DNA from: Vogesella sp. LIG4
GTDB lineage: Bacteria; Pseudomonadota; Gammaproteobacteria; Burkholderiales; Chromobacteriaceae
DNA: 64,000 bases
Assembly: GCF_900090205.1 (NCBI RefSeq)
Contig: NZ_LT607802.1
Span: 2,470,554-2,534,553 of the forward strand
Direction of reading: 5' to 3'
The translations under genes were made by a program, and so were the position numbers. The notes below the pieces were generated by a model. That model saw nothing but the letters and a program-made list of their open reading frames with translations, ran no database searches and was not told the DNA's origin. Positions 41,861 to 50,101 of this stretch are shown piece after piece (within the stretch, counting starts at the first letter, position 1; every line of letters begins with the position of its first letter).

Positions 41861-42217
41861 TCAGATGTCGGTTTCTTGCAGACAGTATACCCGGCCGTCA
41901 CATTCCTCTGTGCGCAGCTTGAACAGGCTCAGGCCGCTGCAGGGGCCGGCCACGCACTGGCCGCTGTGCGGCAGGTACAGCGCGCCGTGCAGGCTGCAGA
42001 TCAGGTAGTCGCCGCTGAAGTCGAAGAAGCGGCCGTCCTGCCAGTCCAGCTCGGTGGGTACATGACGACAGCGGTTGAGGTAGGCATGCACCTGGCCGCC
42101 ATGGCGGACGGCGAAGGCCGGCGCGGTTTCGCCCGGCAGCTGCACTTCGAAGCGCACGCCCATGCCGCCATCCTGCAGCTCGTCGCTGCGGGCGATCAGT
42201 TGCCGGACAGCAACCAT
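41861..42217 (-). CDS. Rieske [2Fe-2S] ferredoxin-like protein
   Basis: 118 residues. The cluster ligands are CRHVP (Cys-x-His) near residue 50 and CSLHG (Cys-x-x-His) near residue 73. It resembles small Rieske proteins used as electron carriers or of unknown role encoded beside gph. The start MVAVRQLIARSDELQ is fixed by a 47-bp tandem duplication that spans it: the second ATG copy, at 42264, is out of frame. The duplication separated this gene from gph, whose stop it once overlapped. Confidence 0.85.
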   Translation of the reverse strand: MVAVRQLIARSDELQDGGMGVRFEVQLPGETAPAFAVRHGGQVHAYLNRCRHVPTELDWQDGRFFDFSGDYLICSLHGALYLPHSGQCVAGPCSGLSLFKLRTEECDGRVYCLQETDI

Positions 42218-42276
42218 GCCTGCAGCTCGTCGCTGCGGGCGATCAGTTGCCGGACAGCAACCATGCCTGCAGCTCG
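42172..42276. repeat. 47-bp tandem duplication at gph-Rieske junction
   Basis: Two perfect 47-bp units (42172-42218 and 42219-42265) followed by 11 bp of a third. Each unit holds the Rieske ATG and the last codons of gph. The perfect identity points to a recent slippage or unequal exchange. Confidence 0.95.
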
Positions 42277-42899
42277 GCAAAGCTGTGGAAAATGGCGCGC
42301 GGCTCGCAGTCTTCCAGGTCCTCCAGCGGGTGGGCGCCGTAGCTCATGCCCACCGCCATGGTGCCGGCGTTGCGCGCCATCAGCAGGTCGTGGGTGGTGT
42401 CGCCTACCATCAGGGTGCGCGCCGGCAGCATGCCCAGCTGGTCGGTGATCTGCAGCAGCATCTCCGGGTGCGGCTTGGACTGGCACTCGTCCGCGGTGCG
42501 GGTGGTGAGGAAGTGCTTGCCAAGGCCGGTGGCGGCCAGCACGCGGTCCAGCCCGACGCGGCTCTTGCCGGTGGCCACTGCCAGCAGGTAGCCGGCGTCT
42601 TCCAGTGCGGCCAACCCTTCGGCCACGCCTTCGAAAAGTTCGATGGTTTCGTCGCCGGACAGGTAGTGGTGGCGGTAGGCCATCACCATGTCCTGGTAGC
42701 GGCTTTCCGGCAGGCCGGGGCAGACGTGGCGCATGGCGTCCACCAGCCCCAGGCCGATGACGTGGCTGGCGCGCTCGCGCGGCGGGGTGGGCAGGCCCAG
42801 GTCGTGGCAGGCGGCCTGGATGGAGTGCACGATGTGGGCGGTGGAGTCCATCAGCGTGCCGTCCCAGTCAAACACGACCAGATCTAGTTCATGCTTCAT
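42243..42899 (-). CDS. gph: HAD hydrolase, phosphoglycolate phosphatase-like
   Basis: 218 residues. HAD motif I VFDWDGTLMDS at residues 9-19, motif II VATGKSRVGLD, motif III/IV TLMVGDTTHDLLMARNAG. It removes phosphate from small phosphoesters; phosphoglycolate is the family-based assignment. The start overlaps rluC by 11 nt, and the pair rluC-gph is common in betaproteobacteria. A 10-mer copy is inside (42606-42615). Its C-terminus is the duplicated segment. Confidence 0.9.
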   Translation of the reverse strand: MKHELDLVVFDWDGTLMDSTAHIVHSIQAACHDLGLPTPPRERASHVIGLGLVDAMRHVCPGLPESRYQDMVMAYRHHYLSGDETIELFEGVAEGLAALEDAGYLLAVATGKSRVGLDRVLAATGLGKHFLTTRTADECQSKPHPEMLLQITDQLGMLPARTLMVGDTTHDLLMARNAGTMAVGMSYGAHPLEDLEDCEPRAIFHSFAELQAWLLSGN

Positions 42900-43830
42900 G
42901 AGTCAGGGTATCCAGAAAGCGGGTCAGCTCCGCCGGCAGCGGCGCATGCAGTTGCAGCGGCTCGCCGGTAAGCGGGTGGGGCAGCGACAGGTTGGCCGCA
43001 TGCAGGAACATGCGCTTGAGGCCACGCTTTTGCAGCTCGCGGTTGGCGGCGAAATCGCCGTATTTCTCGTCACCGGCGATCGGGCAGCCGCTGGCCTGCA
43101 TGTGCACGCGGATCTGGTGCGTCCGCCCGGTGCGCAGCAGGGCTTCTACCAGCGTAAATCCCCGGTAGCGCTGTTGCACGGTAAAAATGGTATGCGCGTA
43201 GATGCCCTGGTCGGCATCCACCCGCACCATGCGCTCGCCGGTGGGGGTGTGGAAGCGGTGTAGCGGCAGCTTGACGTGGCGCACGTCGGCCGGCCAGTTG
43301 CCCAGGCCCAGCGCGAAGTAGCGCTTCTGCGGCACATCGTTGCGGATCATCTCGTGCAGCTTCACCAGCGCCGGGCGCTTCTTGGCGATCATCAGCAGGC
43401 CGGAAGTCTCGCGGTCCAGGCGATGTACCAGCTCCAGGTAGCGGGCCTCGGGGCGTGCGCGGCGCAGTTGTTCGATCACGCCGAAGGACACGCCGCTGCC
43501 GCCGTGCACCGCCACGCCGGCGGGCTTGTTGATCACCAAGAGCGCGTCGTCCTCGTACACCACGGGAAACTCGCAGCCGGGCACAGCGTCCTGCGCCGGG
43601 CGCTCCGCCACGCGAATCGGCGGAATGCGCAGCTCGTCGCCGGCGGCCAGCTTGGTTTCGGCCTTGGCGCGGCCCTTGTTCACGCGGATTTCTCCGGAAC
43701 GGATGATGCGGTAGATATGGCTTTTGGGTACGCCACGCAGCAGTTTGACCAGATAGTTGTCCAGTCTTTGCTCGGCGCCGTTTTCGTCCACGCGGTGCAG
43801 GGTTACAGAATCTTTGCGAATGTCAGTCAT
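42889..43830 (-). CDS. rluC: 23S rRNA pseudouridine synthase (RluC type)
   Basis: 313 residues. N-terminal S4 domain (QRLDNYLVKLLRGVPKSHIY through RVNKGRAKAETKL) and the catalytic domain with ELVHRLDRETSGLLMIAKK, whose Asp attacks the uridine; RTGRTHQIRVHMQASGCPIA follows. RluC modifies three uridines of 23S rRNA in E. coli; the exact positions here are assumed. Start MTDIRKDS chosen over an upstream ATG. Divergent from rne across a 657-nt region. Confidence 0.94.
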   Translation of the reverse strand: MTDIRKDSVTLHRVDENGAEQRLDNYLVKLLRGVPKSHIYRIIRSGEIRVNKGRAKAETKLAAGDELRIPPIRVAERPAQDAVPGCEFPVVYEDDALLVINKPAGVAVHGGSGVSFGVIEQLRRARPEARYLELVHRLDRETSGLLMIAKKRPALVKLHEMIRNDVPQKRYFALGLGNWPADVRHVKLPLHRFHTPTGERMVRVDADQGIYAHTIFTVQQRYRGFTLVEALLRTGRTHQIRVHMQASGCPIAGDEKYGDFAANRELQKRGLKRMFLHAANLSLPHPLTGEPLQLHAPLPAELTRFLDTLTHEA

Positions 43831-44487
43831 AATGCTTATACTTCGTGGGCTTTTCGCCAGCCTTACGCGCGAAAAGCTCACCGGTAAAGGGCTGCGGACA
43901 ACTTGTCTGCGGCGCTGCTGCGCAACACCGACTGGCCGGCTGGCTTGAAGCCAGACCTGACGCCGGTTTCCCGGACGCAGCCAAGGTTGTCTCGCTCACC
44001 CCAAAGTAGCGATGTTAATGCATTTACATGCATGACGCACTCACGCCAGTTTCCATTCCGGAACGACAAGCCAGTTCCGGGGTTTGCAGCAAAGTTTGAC
44101 CCGGCGTGGCCTGCCGCACCCCATTCGTTCCCGCCAGCATGAAGTCATCTGGAGGGAACAACCCAGATGCCGGACAGCCTGAACAAGGCTGCCGGGGGCC
44201 ACGTGATTAAGACAGGAAGTCGGCTTAGAGTCTTTATGTGATCTGCTTCGTTTCGGCGAGATGGCGTTAAGTACGTTCGGGAATGCGCATTTGCCGCGTG
44301 CAAATGCCGCTTTCTCCGCATTTTCGCCCCGTCTTGCCTTGGCGCGGAATCGTGAACAGGCTCTTGGTACATCGTTGTATTGCGCTCTTTACAAAACACT
44401 TCTTTCGGAATGCGCCCATCTCAGACATTGGGCCGTCAAATACTTGCTGTACCCCCTGCGTGAGTGTGCGCACAGGGAATATTTTTA
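43831..44487. other. Long rluC-rne divergent region (RNase E leader)
   Basis: 657 nt with no gene. Next to rluC is a 9-bp inverted repeat, GCTTTTCGC (43849-43857) and GCGAAAAGC (43869-43877). Copy D of the palindromic repeat fills 44227-44364. The last 120 nt have lower G+C and end with AGGGA before the rne ATG. Long, structured rne leaders are used for autoregulation in gammaproteobacteria; here that is an inference. I cannot fix the promoter. Confidence 0.6.
44227..44364. repeat. Dispersed palindromic repeat, copy D
   Basis: 138 bp starting AGAGTCTTTATGTGATCT and ending ATCGTGAACAGGCTCT. It follows copy C block by block (GGCGTTAA, GGGAATGCGCATTT, GCAAATGCCGCTTTC, CGTCTTGCC). It sits wholly within the proposed rne 5' leader, about 125 nt before the start codon, so it would be transcribed as a hairpin. 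Confidence 0.75.
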
Positions 44488-47463
44488 ATGAAACGCATGC
44501 TCTTCAATGCGACGCAGGCGGAAGAACTCCGCGTCGCTATTGTGGATGGGCAGAAGCTCATCGATCTCGACATCGAGACCGTAGGTAAGGAACAACGCAA
44601 GGGTAATATCTACAAGGGCACGATCACTCGCATCGAACCTTCGCTGGAAGCCTGCTTTGTCGACTATGGCACCGAACGCCATGGTTTCCTGCCGTTCAAG
44701 GAAGTTGCCCGCTCCTATTTCCAGAACTACGACGGTGGCCGTCCGCGCATCCAGGACGTACTGCGCGAAGGCATGGAAGTGGTGGTGCAGGTGGAGAAGG
44801 ACGAGCGCGGCAACAAAGGCGCCGCACTGACCACCTACATCAGCCTGGCTGGCCGTTACGTGGTGCTGATGCCGAACAACCCGCGTGGTGGTGGCGTTTC
44901 GCGCCGCATCGAGGGTGAAGAGCGTCAGGAGCTGAAAGACCTGCTGGCCCAGCTGGAAGTGCCGGGTGGCATGAGCCTGATCGCCCGCACTGCCGGTATC
45001 GGCCGCAACCTGGAAGAACTGCAGTGGGACCTCAACTACCTGCTGCAGCTGTGGCGCGCCGTTGACAGCGCCGCCGGTGCCCAGTCCGCGCCGTTCCTGA
45101 TCCTGCAAGAAGGCAGCCTGGTTATCCGCGCCATCCGCGACTACTTCCAGCCGGATATCGGCGAGATCCTCATCGACACCGAAGAGATCTACGAACAGGC
45201 ACGCCAGTTCATGAGCCACGTGATGCCCAACAACGTTGGCCGCGTGAAGCTGTACAAGGACCCGGTACCGCTGTTCTCCCGTTTCCAGATCGAACACCAG
45301 ATCGAAACCGCCTTCTCGCGCAGCGTAACCCTGCCGTCCGGCGGCGCCATCGTGATCGACCACACCGAAGCCCTGGTTTCGGTGGACGTGAACTCCGCCC
45401 GCGCCACCAAGGGCGCCGACATCGAAGACACCGCCTTCCGCACCAACCTGGAAGCCGCGGAAGAGATCGCCCGCCAGCTGCGTCTGCGCGACCTGGGTGG
45501 CCTCATCGTCATCGACTTCATCGACATGGAGAACACCAAGAACCAGCGCGACGTGGAAAACCGCCTGCGCGACGTTCTGAAGCACGACCGCGCCCGCGTA
45601 CAGATGGGCAAGCTGTCGCGCTTCGGCCTGCTGGAACTCTCCCGTCAGCGCCTGCAGCCGTCGCTGGGTGAAACCAGCCACGTGCCGTGCCCGCGCTGCC
45701 ATGGCATCGGCTTTATCCGCGGTATCGAATCCTCCGCCCTGCACATCCTGCGCATCATCCAGGAAGAGGCAATGAAGGAAAACACCGGCGCGGTACATGC
45801 GCAGGTGCCGGTAGACGTTGCTACCTTCCTGCTCAACGAGAAGCGTGCCGAAATCTACTCCATCGAGGCGCGTCTGGACGTGTCCGTGGTGCTGATCCCC
45901 AACCTGCACCTGGAAACCCCGCATTACCAGATCGTGCGCGTACGCCATGACGACCTGGCCGAGATCGGCGATGCGCCGAGCTACCGCCGCGTGGAAATGC
46001 CGGAGCAGGAAGACGTGCTGCCGTTTGGCCAGGACAAGGCCAAGCCGGAGCGCCAGGAAGCCGCCGTCAAGGGCATCACCCCGGCCCAGCCGGCACCGAC
46101 CGTGGCCGAACAGCCGGCAGCGCCTGCCGCAGCGGCCCCGATCGCCGTGGCCGAGAACAGCCTGGTTGGCCGCATTGTTGGCTGGTTCAAGAGCCTGCTG
46201 GGCGAGGCGCCTGCCGCCGCCGCTGCAGAGCCGAAGGTGGAGGCCAAGAAGCCGGCCGCCCGCGAGCAGCGCAACCCGCGCCAGCGTAACGAGCGCCGTA
46301 GCAATGGCAATGGCCAGCAACGCCGCGAACGCGACGAGCAGCGTGGCAACCGCGACGGCAATCGCGAAGAGCGTCAGCCGCGCCAGCAGGAAGAGCGCCG
46401 CCGCGCCCAGCCGCAGCAGGATGCCGCCGCCCGTGACGAGCAGCAGCCGCGCCGCGAACGTGAACCGCGCGAGGCCCGCGAGCCGCGTCGCGAACGTGAA
46501 CCGCGCGAAGCCCGCGAGCCGCGTGAACCGCGCGAGAACGCCGTACGCAACGAGCTGGTGGAAGGTGAAACCCAGCCGCAACGCGAGGGTCGTGAGCCGC
46601 GCAACGAGCGTCGCCGCGAACGCAACCGCGATGCCAACAAGGACGCCCAGGTAGCAGCAGCCAGCGCCGAAGCGGTGCAGGAAGCCGTTGCCGAGGCTGC
46701 CAGCGAGCAGGCCGCCGAGCAGGTAGCTGCCGGCGAGCAGCCGCAGGCCAGCGAAGCAGGCGAGCAGCAGCGCGAGCCGCGTGAGCGCCGTCGCCGCCGT
46801 TCGCGCCGCGATCGTCGTGATGACGACGCCGTGGCCGAGTCCGGCGAGGCTGGTGCTGAAGTTGCCGAGGCAGCGGAAGCTGCTGCGGCCAACGTAGCGC
46901 CTGCCGCGAGCGAATCGGTAGCTGCCGATGTTGTTGCGCCGGTAGTGGCCGCCGTGGCCGCCGCCGAGGTGGCTGCTCTGGTGCAGGAACAGGCTGCCAT
47001 CGAGCCGGCTCCGGTTGCCGAGCCGGTAGCTGCCCAGCCGCAAGCCGAGGCCGCTCCGGCAGAGGAGCAGGCCGTGGCCGTGGTCGAGCCGCAGGTAGTG
47101 GCTGCCGAAGCGGTGGAACTGGCTGCCGTCGTGTCGCAGGAAGCACCGCAGGCCGAGGTGGTGGAAGCCGCCGCGGTGGAGCAGGTCGCTGCTGTTGAGC
47201 CCGAGGTTGTGGTTGAAGCGCCTGCAGCCGTTGTTGCTGCGCCGGTTGCCGAAATCAAGCCGGTGGTGGCTGAGCCGGTAGCTGCCGCGCCGGCGGACCT
47301 GGGTGGCCTGGTAATGGTGACCACCCGCGCTGCCAGCGAACTGCCGCAAGCTGTTGAAGCAGCAGAAGAACCCAAGGGCAAGCGCCGCCGCGAGGTAGTG
47401 CGTGATGAGGCTGAAACTGCGCCGGTTGAGCTGGTTCAGGTCCAGACCCGCCACGAGGGTTAA
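44488..47463 (+). CDS. rne: Ribonuclease E
   Basis: 991 residues. Catalytic half: S1 domain near residues 37-118 ([20 protein letters not shown]), the DNase I-like part with the acidic metal residues in [13 protein letters not shown] and [14 protein letters not shown], and the zinc link CPRCHG near residue 401. Residues about 555-573 ([17 protein letters not shown]) form an amphipathic helix like the membrane anchor of E. coli RNase E. After it comes an Arg/Glu-rich stretch of [13 protein letters not shown] repeats (RNA binding) and a long Ala/Val/Glu tail, the likely degradosome scaffold. AGGGA lies before the ATG. Confidence 0.96.
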   Translation: MKRMLFNATQAEELRVAIVDGQKLIDLDIETVGKEQRKGNIYKGTITRIEPSLEACFVDYGTERHGFLPFKEVARSYFQNYDGGRPRIQDVLREGMEVVVQVEKDERGNKGAALTTYISLAGRYVVLMPNNPRGGGVSRRIEGEERQELKDLLAQLEVPGGMSLIARTAGIGRNLEELQWDLNYLLQLWRAVDSAAGAQSAPFLILQEGSLVIRAIRDYFQPDIGEILIDTEEIYEQARQFMSHVMPNNVGRVKLYKDPVPLFSRFQIEHQIETAFSRSVTLPSGGAIVIDHTEALVSVDVNSARATKGADIEDTAFRTNLEAAEEIARQLRLRDLGGLIVIDFIDMENTKNQRDVENRLRDVLKHDRARVQMGKLSRFGLLELSRQRLQPSLGETSHVPCPRCHGIGFIRGIESSALHILRIIQEEAMKENTGAVHAQVPVDVATFLLNEKRAEIYSIEARLDVSVVLIPNLHLETPHYQIVRVRHDDLAEIGDAPSYRRVEMPEQEDVLPFGQDKAKPERQEAAVKGITPAQPAPTVAEQPAAPAAAAPIAVAENSLVGRIVGWFKSLLGEAPAAAAAEPKVEAKKPAAREQRNPRQRNERRSNGNGQQRRERDEQRGNRDGNREERQPRQQEERRRAQPQQDAAARDEQQPRREREPREAREPRREREPREAREPREPRENAVRNELVEGETQPQREGREPRNERRRERNRDANKDAQVAAASAEAVQEAVAEAASEQAAEQVAAGEQPQASEAGEQQREPRERRRRRSRRDRRDDDAVAESGEAGAEVAEAAEAAAANVAPAASESVAADVVAPVVAAVAAAEVAALVQEQAAIEPAPVAEPVAAQPQAEAAPAEEQAVAVVEPQVVAAEAVELAAVVSQEAPQAEVVEAAAVEQVAAVEPEVVVEAPAAVVAAPVAEIKPVVAEPVAAAPADLGGLVMVTTRAASELPQAVEAAEEPKGKRRREVVRDEAETAPVELVQVQTRHEG

Positions 47464-47507
47464 GCGCTGAAAGTACCGTCAGGCCTGAAAAGTTTCCACT
47501 TTCAGGC

Positions 47508-47536
47508 TTGACGAAAAGCCAGACGCTGCCTACAAT
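47508..47536 (+). promoter_or_regulatory. Sigma-70 promoter of the tRNA-Asn array
   Basis: TTGACG (47508-47513), 17 nt, TACAAT (47531-47536), placing the start of transcription about 13-15 nt before the first tRNA. The -35 overlaps the end of a GCCTGAAA/TTTCAGGC stem-loop (47483-47507) that probably marks the 3' end of rne. Confidence 0.82.
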
Positions 47537-47555
47537 GCGCACCTCTTGAAGCGAT

Positions 47556-47631
47556 TCCCTGATAGCTCAGTTGGTAGAGCGACGGACTGTTAATCCGCAG
47601 GTCGCTGGTTCGAGCCCAGCTCGGGGAGCCA
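47556..47631 (+). tRNA. tRNA-Asn (GTT), copy 1
   Basis: 76 nt including the encoded CCA. Cloverleaf elements: TCCCTGA acceptor paired with the 3' TCGGGGAG side, D-arm AGCTCAGTTGGTAGAGC, anticodon loop CTGTTAA with GTT, T-arm GGTTCGAGCCC. First of five identical genes. Confidence 0.97.
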
Positions 47632-47658
47632 GTTTCAAGAAACCCGCAGTGCATGTGT

Positions 47659-47734
47659 TCCCTGATAGCTCAGTTGGTAGAGCGACGGACTGTTAATCCG
47701 CAGGTCGCTGGTTCGAGCCCAGCTCGGGGAGCCA
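47659..47734 (+). tRNA. tRNA-Asn (GTT), copy 2
   Basis: Identical to copy 1 over all 76 nt, 27 nt downstream of it. The spacer differs from the later spacers. Confidence 0.97.
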
Positions 47735-47783
47735 CAAATTCGAAACGCCGGTTTGCCGGCGCTGCTGCAAATCCAAGTATTGT

Positions 47784-47859
47784 TCCCTGATAGCTCAGTT
47801 GGTAGAGCGACGGACTGTTAATCCGCAGGTCGCTGGTTCGAGCCCAGCTCGGGGAGCCA
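47784..47859 (+). tRNA. tRNA-Asn (GTT), copy 3
   Basis: Identical 76-nt gene, 49 nt after copy 2. Confidence 0.97.
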
Positions 47860-47904
47860 AAAAATTTAGAAGTACTGGCTCGCCAGTGTTTCAGCAAGTT
47901 GTGT

Positions 47905-47980
47905 TCCCTGATAGCTCAGTTGGTAGAGCGACGGACTGTTAATCCGCAGGTCGCTGGTTCGAGCCCAGCTCGGGGAGCCA
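47905..47980 (+). tRNA. tRNA-Asn (GTT), copy 4
   Basis: Identical 76-nt gene, 45 nt after copy 3. The spacer before it and the one after it are nearly the same sequence, so copies 4 and 5 arose by duplication of a gene-plus-spacer unit. Confidence 0.97.
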
Positions 47981-48024
47981 AAAAATTCGAAGTGCTGGCT
48001 TGCCAGTGTTTCAGCAAGTTGTGT

Positions 48025-48100
48025 TCCCTGATAGCTCAGTTGGTAGAGCGACGGACTGTTAATCCGCAGGTCGCTGGTTCGAGCCCAGCTCGGGGAGCCA
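48025..48100 (+). tRNA. tRNA-Asn (GTT), copy 5
   Basis: Identical 76-nt gene, 44 nt after copy 4, followed at once by a terminator. Confidence 0.97.
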
Positions 48101-48105
48101 AAGAC

Positions 48106-48135
48106 AAAACCCACGGTATATGCCGTGGGTTTTTT
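48106..48135 (+). terminator. Intrinsic terminator of the tRNA-Asn operon
   Basis: CCCACGG and CCGTGGG with a 6-nt loop, an A-run before and six T after. Confidence 0.95.
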
Positions 48136-48252
48136 CATATCCGTAATGGCTACGCTCGCCGGGCAGCTTGTATTTATCTATGCTGAATTTCTGACGGGCA
48201 GAGTCGGTGGCCCGCCAGCCAGGGCCGTCAATCATCCATCCGCAGGGCCACG

Positions 48253-49128
48253 ATGCTTATCACGATGCGCCGCCTTCTTTCGTTCTCGTTTGGCCCCCTC
48301 CTGGCGGGGCTTGCCTTGCTGTGCGCCCTGCTGCCGTGTCAGGCGGCTCCGCTGCATTATTTCCCGGTAGGGCCGATCTACGAGTACCGCTGGAAGCTGC
48401 TGGAGCTGGCGCTGGCGCACGCCCAGCCGGGCGAGGCGCCGCAGCTGCAGCCGTATGGCGAAGAGCTGTCCCAGGACCGGGCGATGTCCATGCTGCAGGC
48501 CGGTGCGGCCATCGATGTGCTGGCACTGGGCACCAATGCCGAGCGCGAGGCGCACATGCTGCCGGTGAAGGTGGACATCATGCGCGGCATGGTGGGCTTC
48601 CGGGTGTTGATCATCCGTAATGCGGAGCAGGGGCGTTTTCAGAACCTGACGCTGGATAGCCTGCATCATCTGCGGTTCGGCCTGAATGAAAGCTGGGCGG
48701 ACGTGCCGGTAATGCAGGCCAATGGCCTGGAGGTGGAGAAGGCTTCAGGTTACGAAAATCTGTTCACCATGTTGGCCGCAGGGCGCTTCGATGCGTTTCC
48801 GCGCGGCCTGAACGAGGCAAGGCGGGAATTGCTGCAGCGACGGCTGCAATACCCGCAGCTGATGCTGGCGCCAAAGGTGGCGCTGTTCTTTCCTTACCCG
48901 GTGTATTTCTGGGTGCGCAAGGACAATCTGGCGCTGGCGCACAGCATCGAACACGGCCTGAAGCTGGCACTGGCCGATGGCTCCTTCCGCCGCCTGTTCG
49001 AAAGCTACCATGCGGCGGAGATCGCGGAATTGCGTGCCCATCCGCGGCGGGTGTTCATGCTGTCCAATCCGCTGCTGCCGGCCGGTGACCCGCTGCCGGA
49101 TACCAGCTGGTGGTGGCACCGCCAGTAA
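48253..49128 (+). CDS. Orphan periplasmic substrate-binding-like protein
   Basis: 291 residues. Signal peptide about residues 1-31 (MRRLLSFSFGPLLAGLALLC, ending CQAAP). The rest fits a type-2 periplasmic binding fold: DVLALGTNAEREAHMLPVKV, HHLRFGLNESWADVPVMQAN, NLFTMLAAGRFDAFPRGLNE and WVRKDNLALAHSIEHGLKLA. No transporter genes adjoin. It is convergent with a second orphan binding protein 18 nt away. Ligand unknown. A 10-mer copy is inside (48771-48780). Confidence 0.8.
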   Translation: MLITMRRLLSFSFGPLLAGLALLCALLPCQAAPLHYFPVGPIYEYRWKLLELALAHAQPGEAPQLQPYGEELSQDRAMSMLQAGAAIDVLALGTNAEREAHMLPVKVDIMRGMVGFRVLIIRNAEQGRFQNLTLDSLHHLRFGLNESWADVPVMQANGLEVEKASGYENLFTMLAAGRFDAFPRGLNEARRELLQRRLQYPQLMLAPKVALFFPYPVYFWVRKDNLALAHSIEHGLKLALADGSFRRLFESYHAAEIAELRAHPRRVFMLSNPLLPAGDPLPDTSWWWHRQ

Positions 49129-49146
49129 GCCGCGCCTATCCAGGCA

Positions 49147-49893
49147 TCAGGGCTGGATGCCGGCTTGCAGCAGGGTGCCGGTAATGATTTTCCGGCTCTC
49201 GCCGCTGCGCGCCATACGGGCCAGCTCGTCGCGCAACGACTGGATCACGCGCGGGCGGGTGCCACGGCTGGCGGCAAGGTAGACGCTGTAGTGCTGCAGC
49301 AGCGGGCCGCGCTGCAGGCTGTCCACCGTCTGGCCCTGCTGGCGCAGCAGCATCTGTAGCGGCGGGTAGGGCAGGGCGAGGTAGTCCACCGTGCCGCTGC
49401 GCACCAGGCGCAGGCAGTCGGCGTGGCTGTTGGCCACAATCAGCCGCTGATTGTCGAAGCCGCGTTGCCGCAGGATTTCCTCGCTGGCATCGCGCCGGAT
49501 GGTGCAGATGCTGCAGCAGTCGCGTATCTGCTGCAGCGTGTGCTGGCCGGCCTGCTGGCCTGCTCTGCGCCACAGGTAGACGCTGAGCTCATCCAGCTTG
49601 CCTATCCATATGAACTGATCCTCGCGGCTGGCAATGCGCGCCAGCGCAAACAGCAGGGTATCCGGCCGCAGGCTGGTCTGCGCCATGCTGCGTGCCCACG
49701 GGTAGACCTGGATGTCGCTGGGCAGCCCGCTGCGCTGCAGCGCGGTGCGCACCACGCGGGCATAGGCGCCATCGGCCTGCTGGGCATTCTGCAGGGTGTT
49801 GTAGGGTGGCCAGTCCTCGGTGACGGTCTGCAGCGCCATGGCGTGGCACAGCGTACCGAACAGCAGACAGCCAAGCAGGAACAGTGAGCGCAT
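49147..49893 (-). CDS. Orphan periplasmic binding protein (PBP2 fold)
   Basis: 248 residues from the ATG after GAGGTG. Signal peptide MRSLFLLGCLLFGTLCHAMA. Mature start LQTVTEDWPPYNTLQNAQQADG is typical of type-2 amino-acid-binding proteins, then YPWARSMAQTSLRPDTLLFA and SGTVDYLALPYPPLQMLL. It resembles the family of the protein at 6487. Role may be sensing rather than transport, since no permease is near. Confidence 0.82.
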   Translation of the reverse strand: MRSLFLLGCLLFGTLCHAMALQTVTEDWPPYNTLQNAQQADGAYARVVRTALQRSGLPSDIQVYPWARSMAQTSLRPDTLLFALARIASREDQFIWIGKLDELSVYLWRRAGQQAGQHTLQQIRDCCSICTIRRDASEEILRQRGFDNQRLIVANSHADCLRLVRSGTVDYLALPYPPLQMLLRQQGQTVDSLQRGPLLQHYSVYLAASRGTRPRVIQSLRDELARMARSGESRKIITGTLLQAGIQP

Positions 49894-50056
49894 GCGACAC
49901 CTCGGTGGGGTGGTTGCCGGGCTGCTTTCAGTGTGGCTCATGCTTGGCTGCTGGCAAGCCCGATGGCAGCAGGGTTGTTGGCAAGGACCATGCTTACAGG
50001 GCAAGCGCCTGTGTGAGTGGCGCTTCATATTGCGGTTGTTGAGTGCGGCAACAACA

Positions 50057-50084
50057 AAAACGGCCACCCGAGGGTGGCCGTTTT
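50057..50084 (-). terminator. Intrinsic terminator of alaS
   Basis: AAAACGGCCACCC and GGGTGGCCGTTTT, followed on the minus strand by a T-run, 18 nt past the alaS stop codon. Nothing else is recognisable in the 49894-50056 stretch. Confidence 0.88.
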
Positions 50085-50101
50085 GCATTGCGCGGCGAGG
50101 C

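Noticed and set aside
42196..42486. A 96-residue frame reading through the 47-bp duplication
   Set aside because: It is a byproduct of the duplication in another frame of gph, with no start signal.
44485..47454. A 989-residue open frame antisense to rne
   Set aside because: It is the mirror of a high-G+C gene with biased codons. It has Leu/Gly/His-rich low complexity, no domain and no ribosome site, while the plus strand encodes a clear RNase E.
47556..48100. CRISPR-like array of about 120-bp period
   Set aside because: The 76-nt repeats are complete tRNA-Asn genes with cloverleaf features and CCA ends, and the spacers are similar to each other rather than unique.
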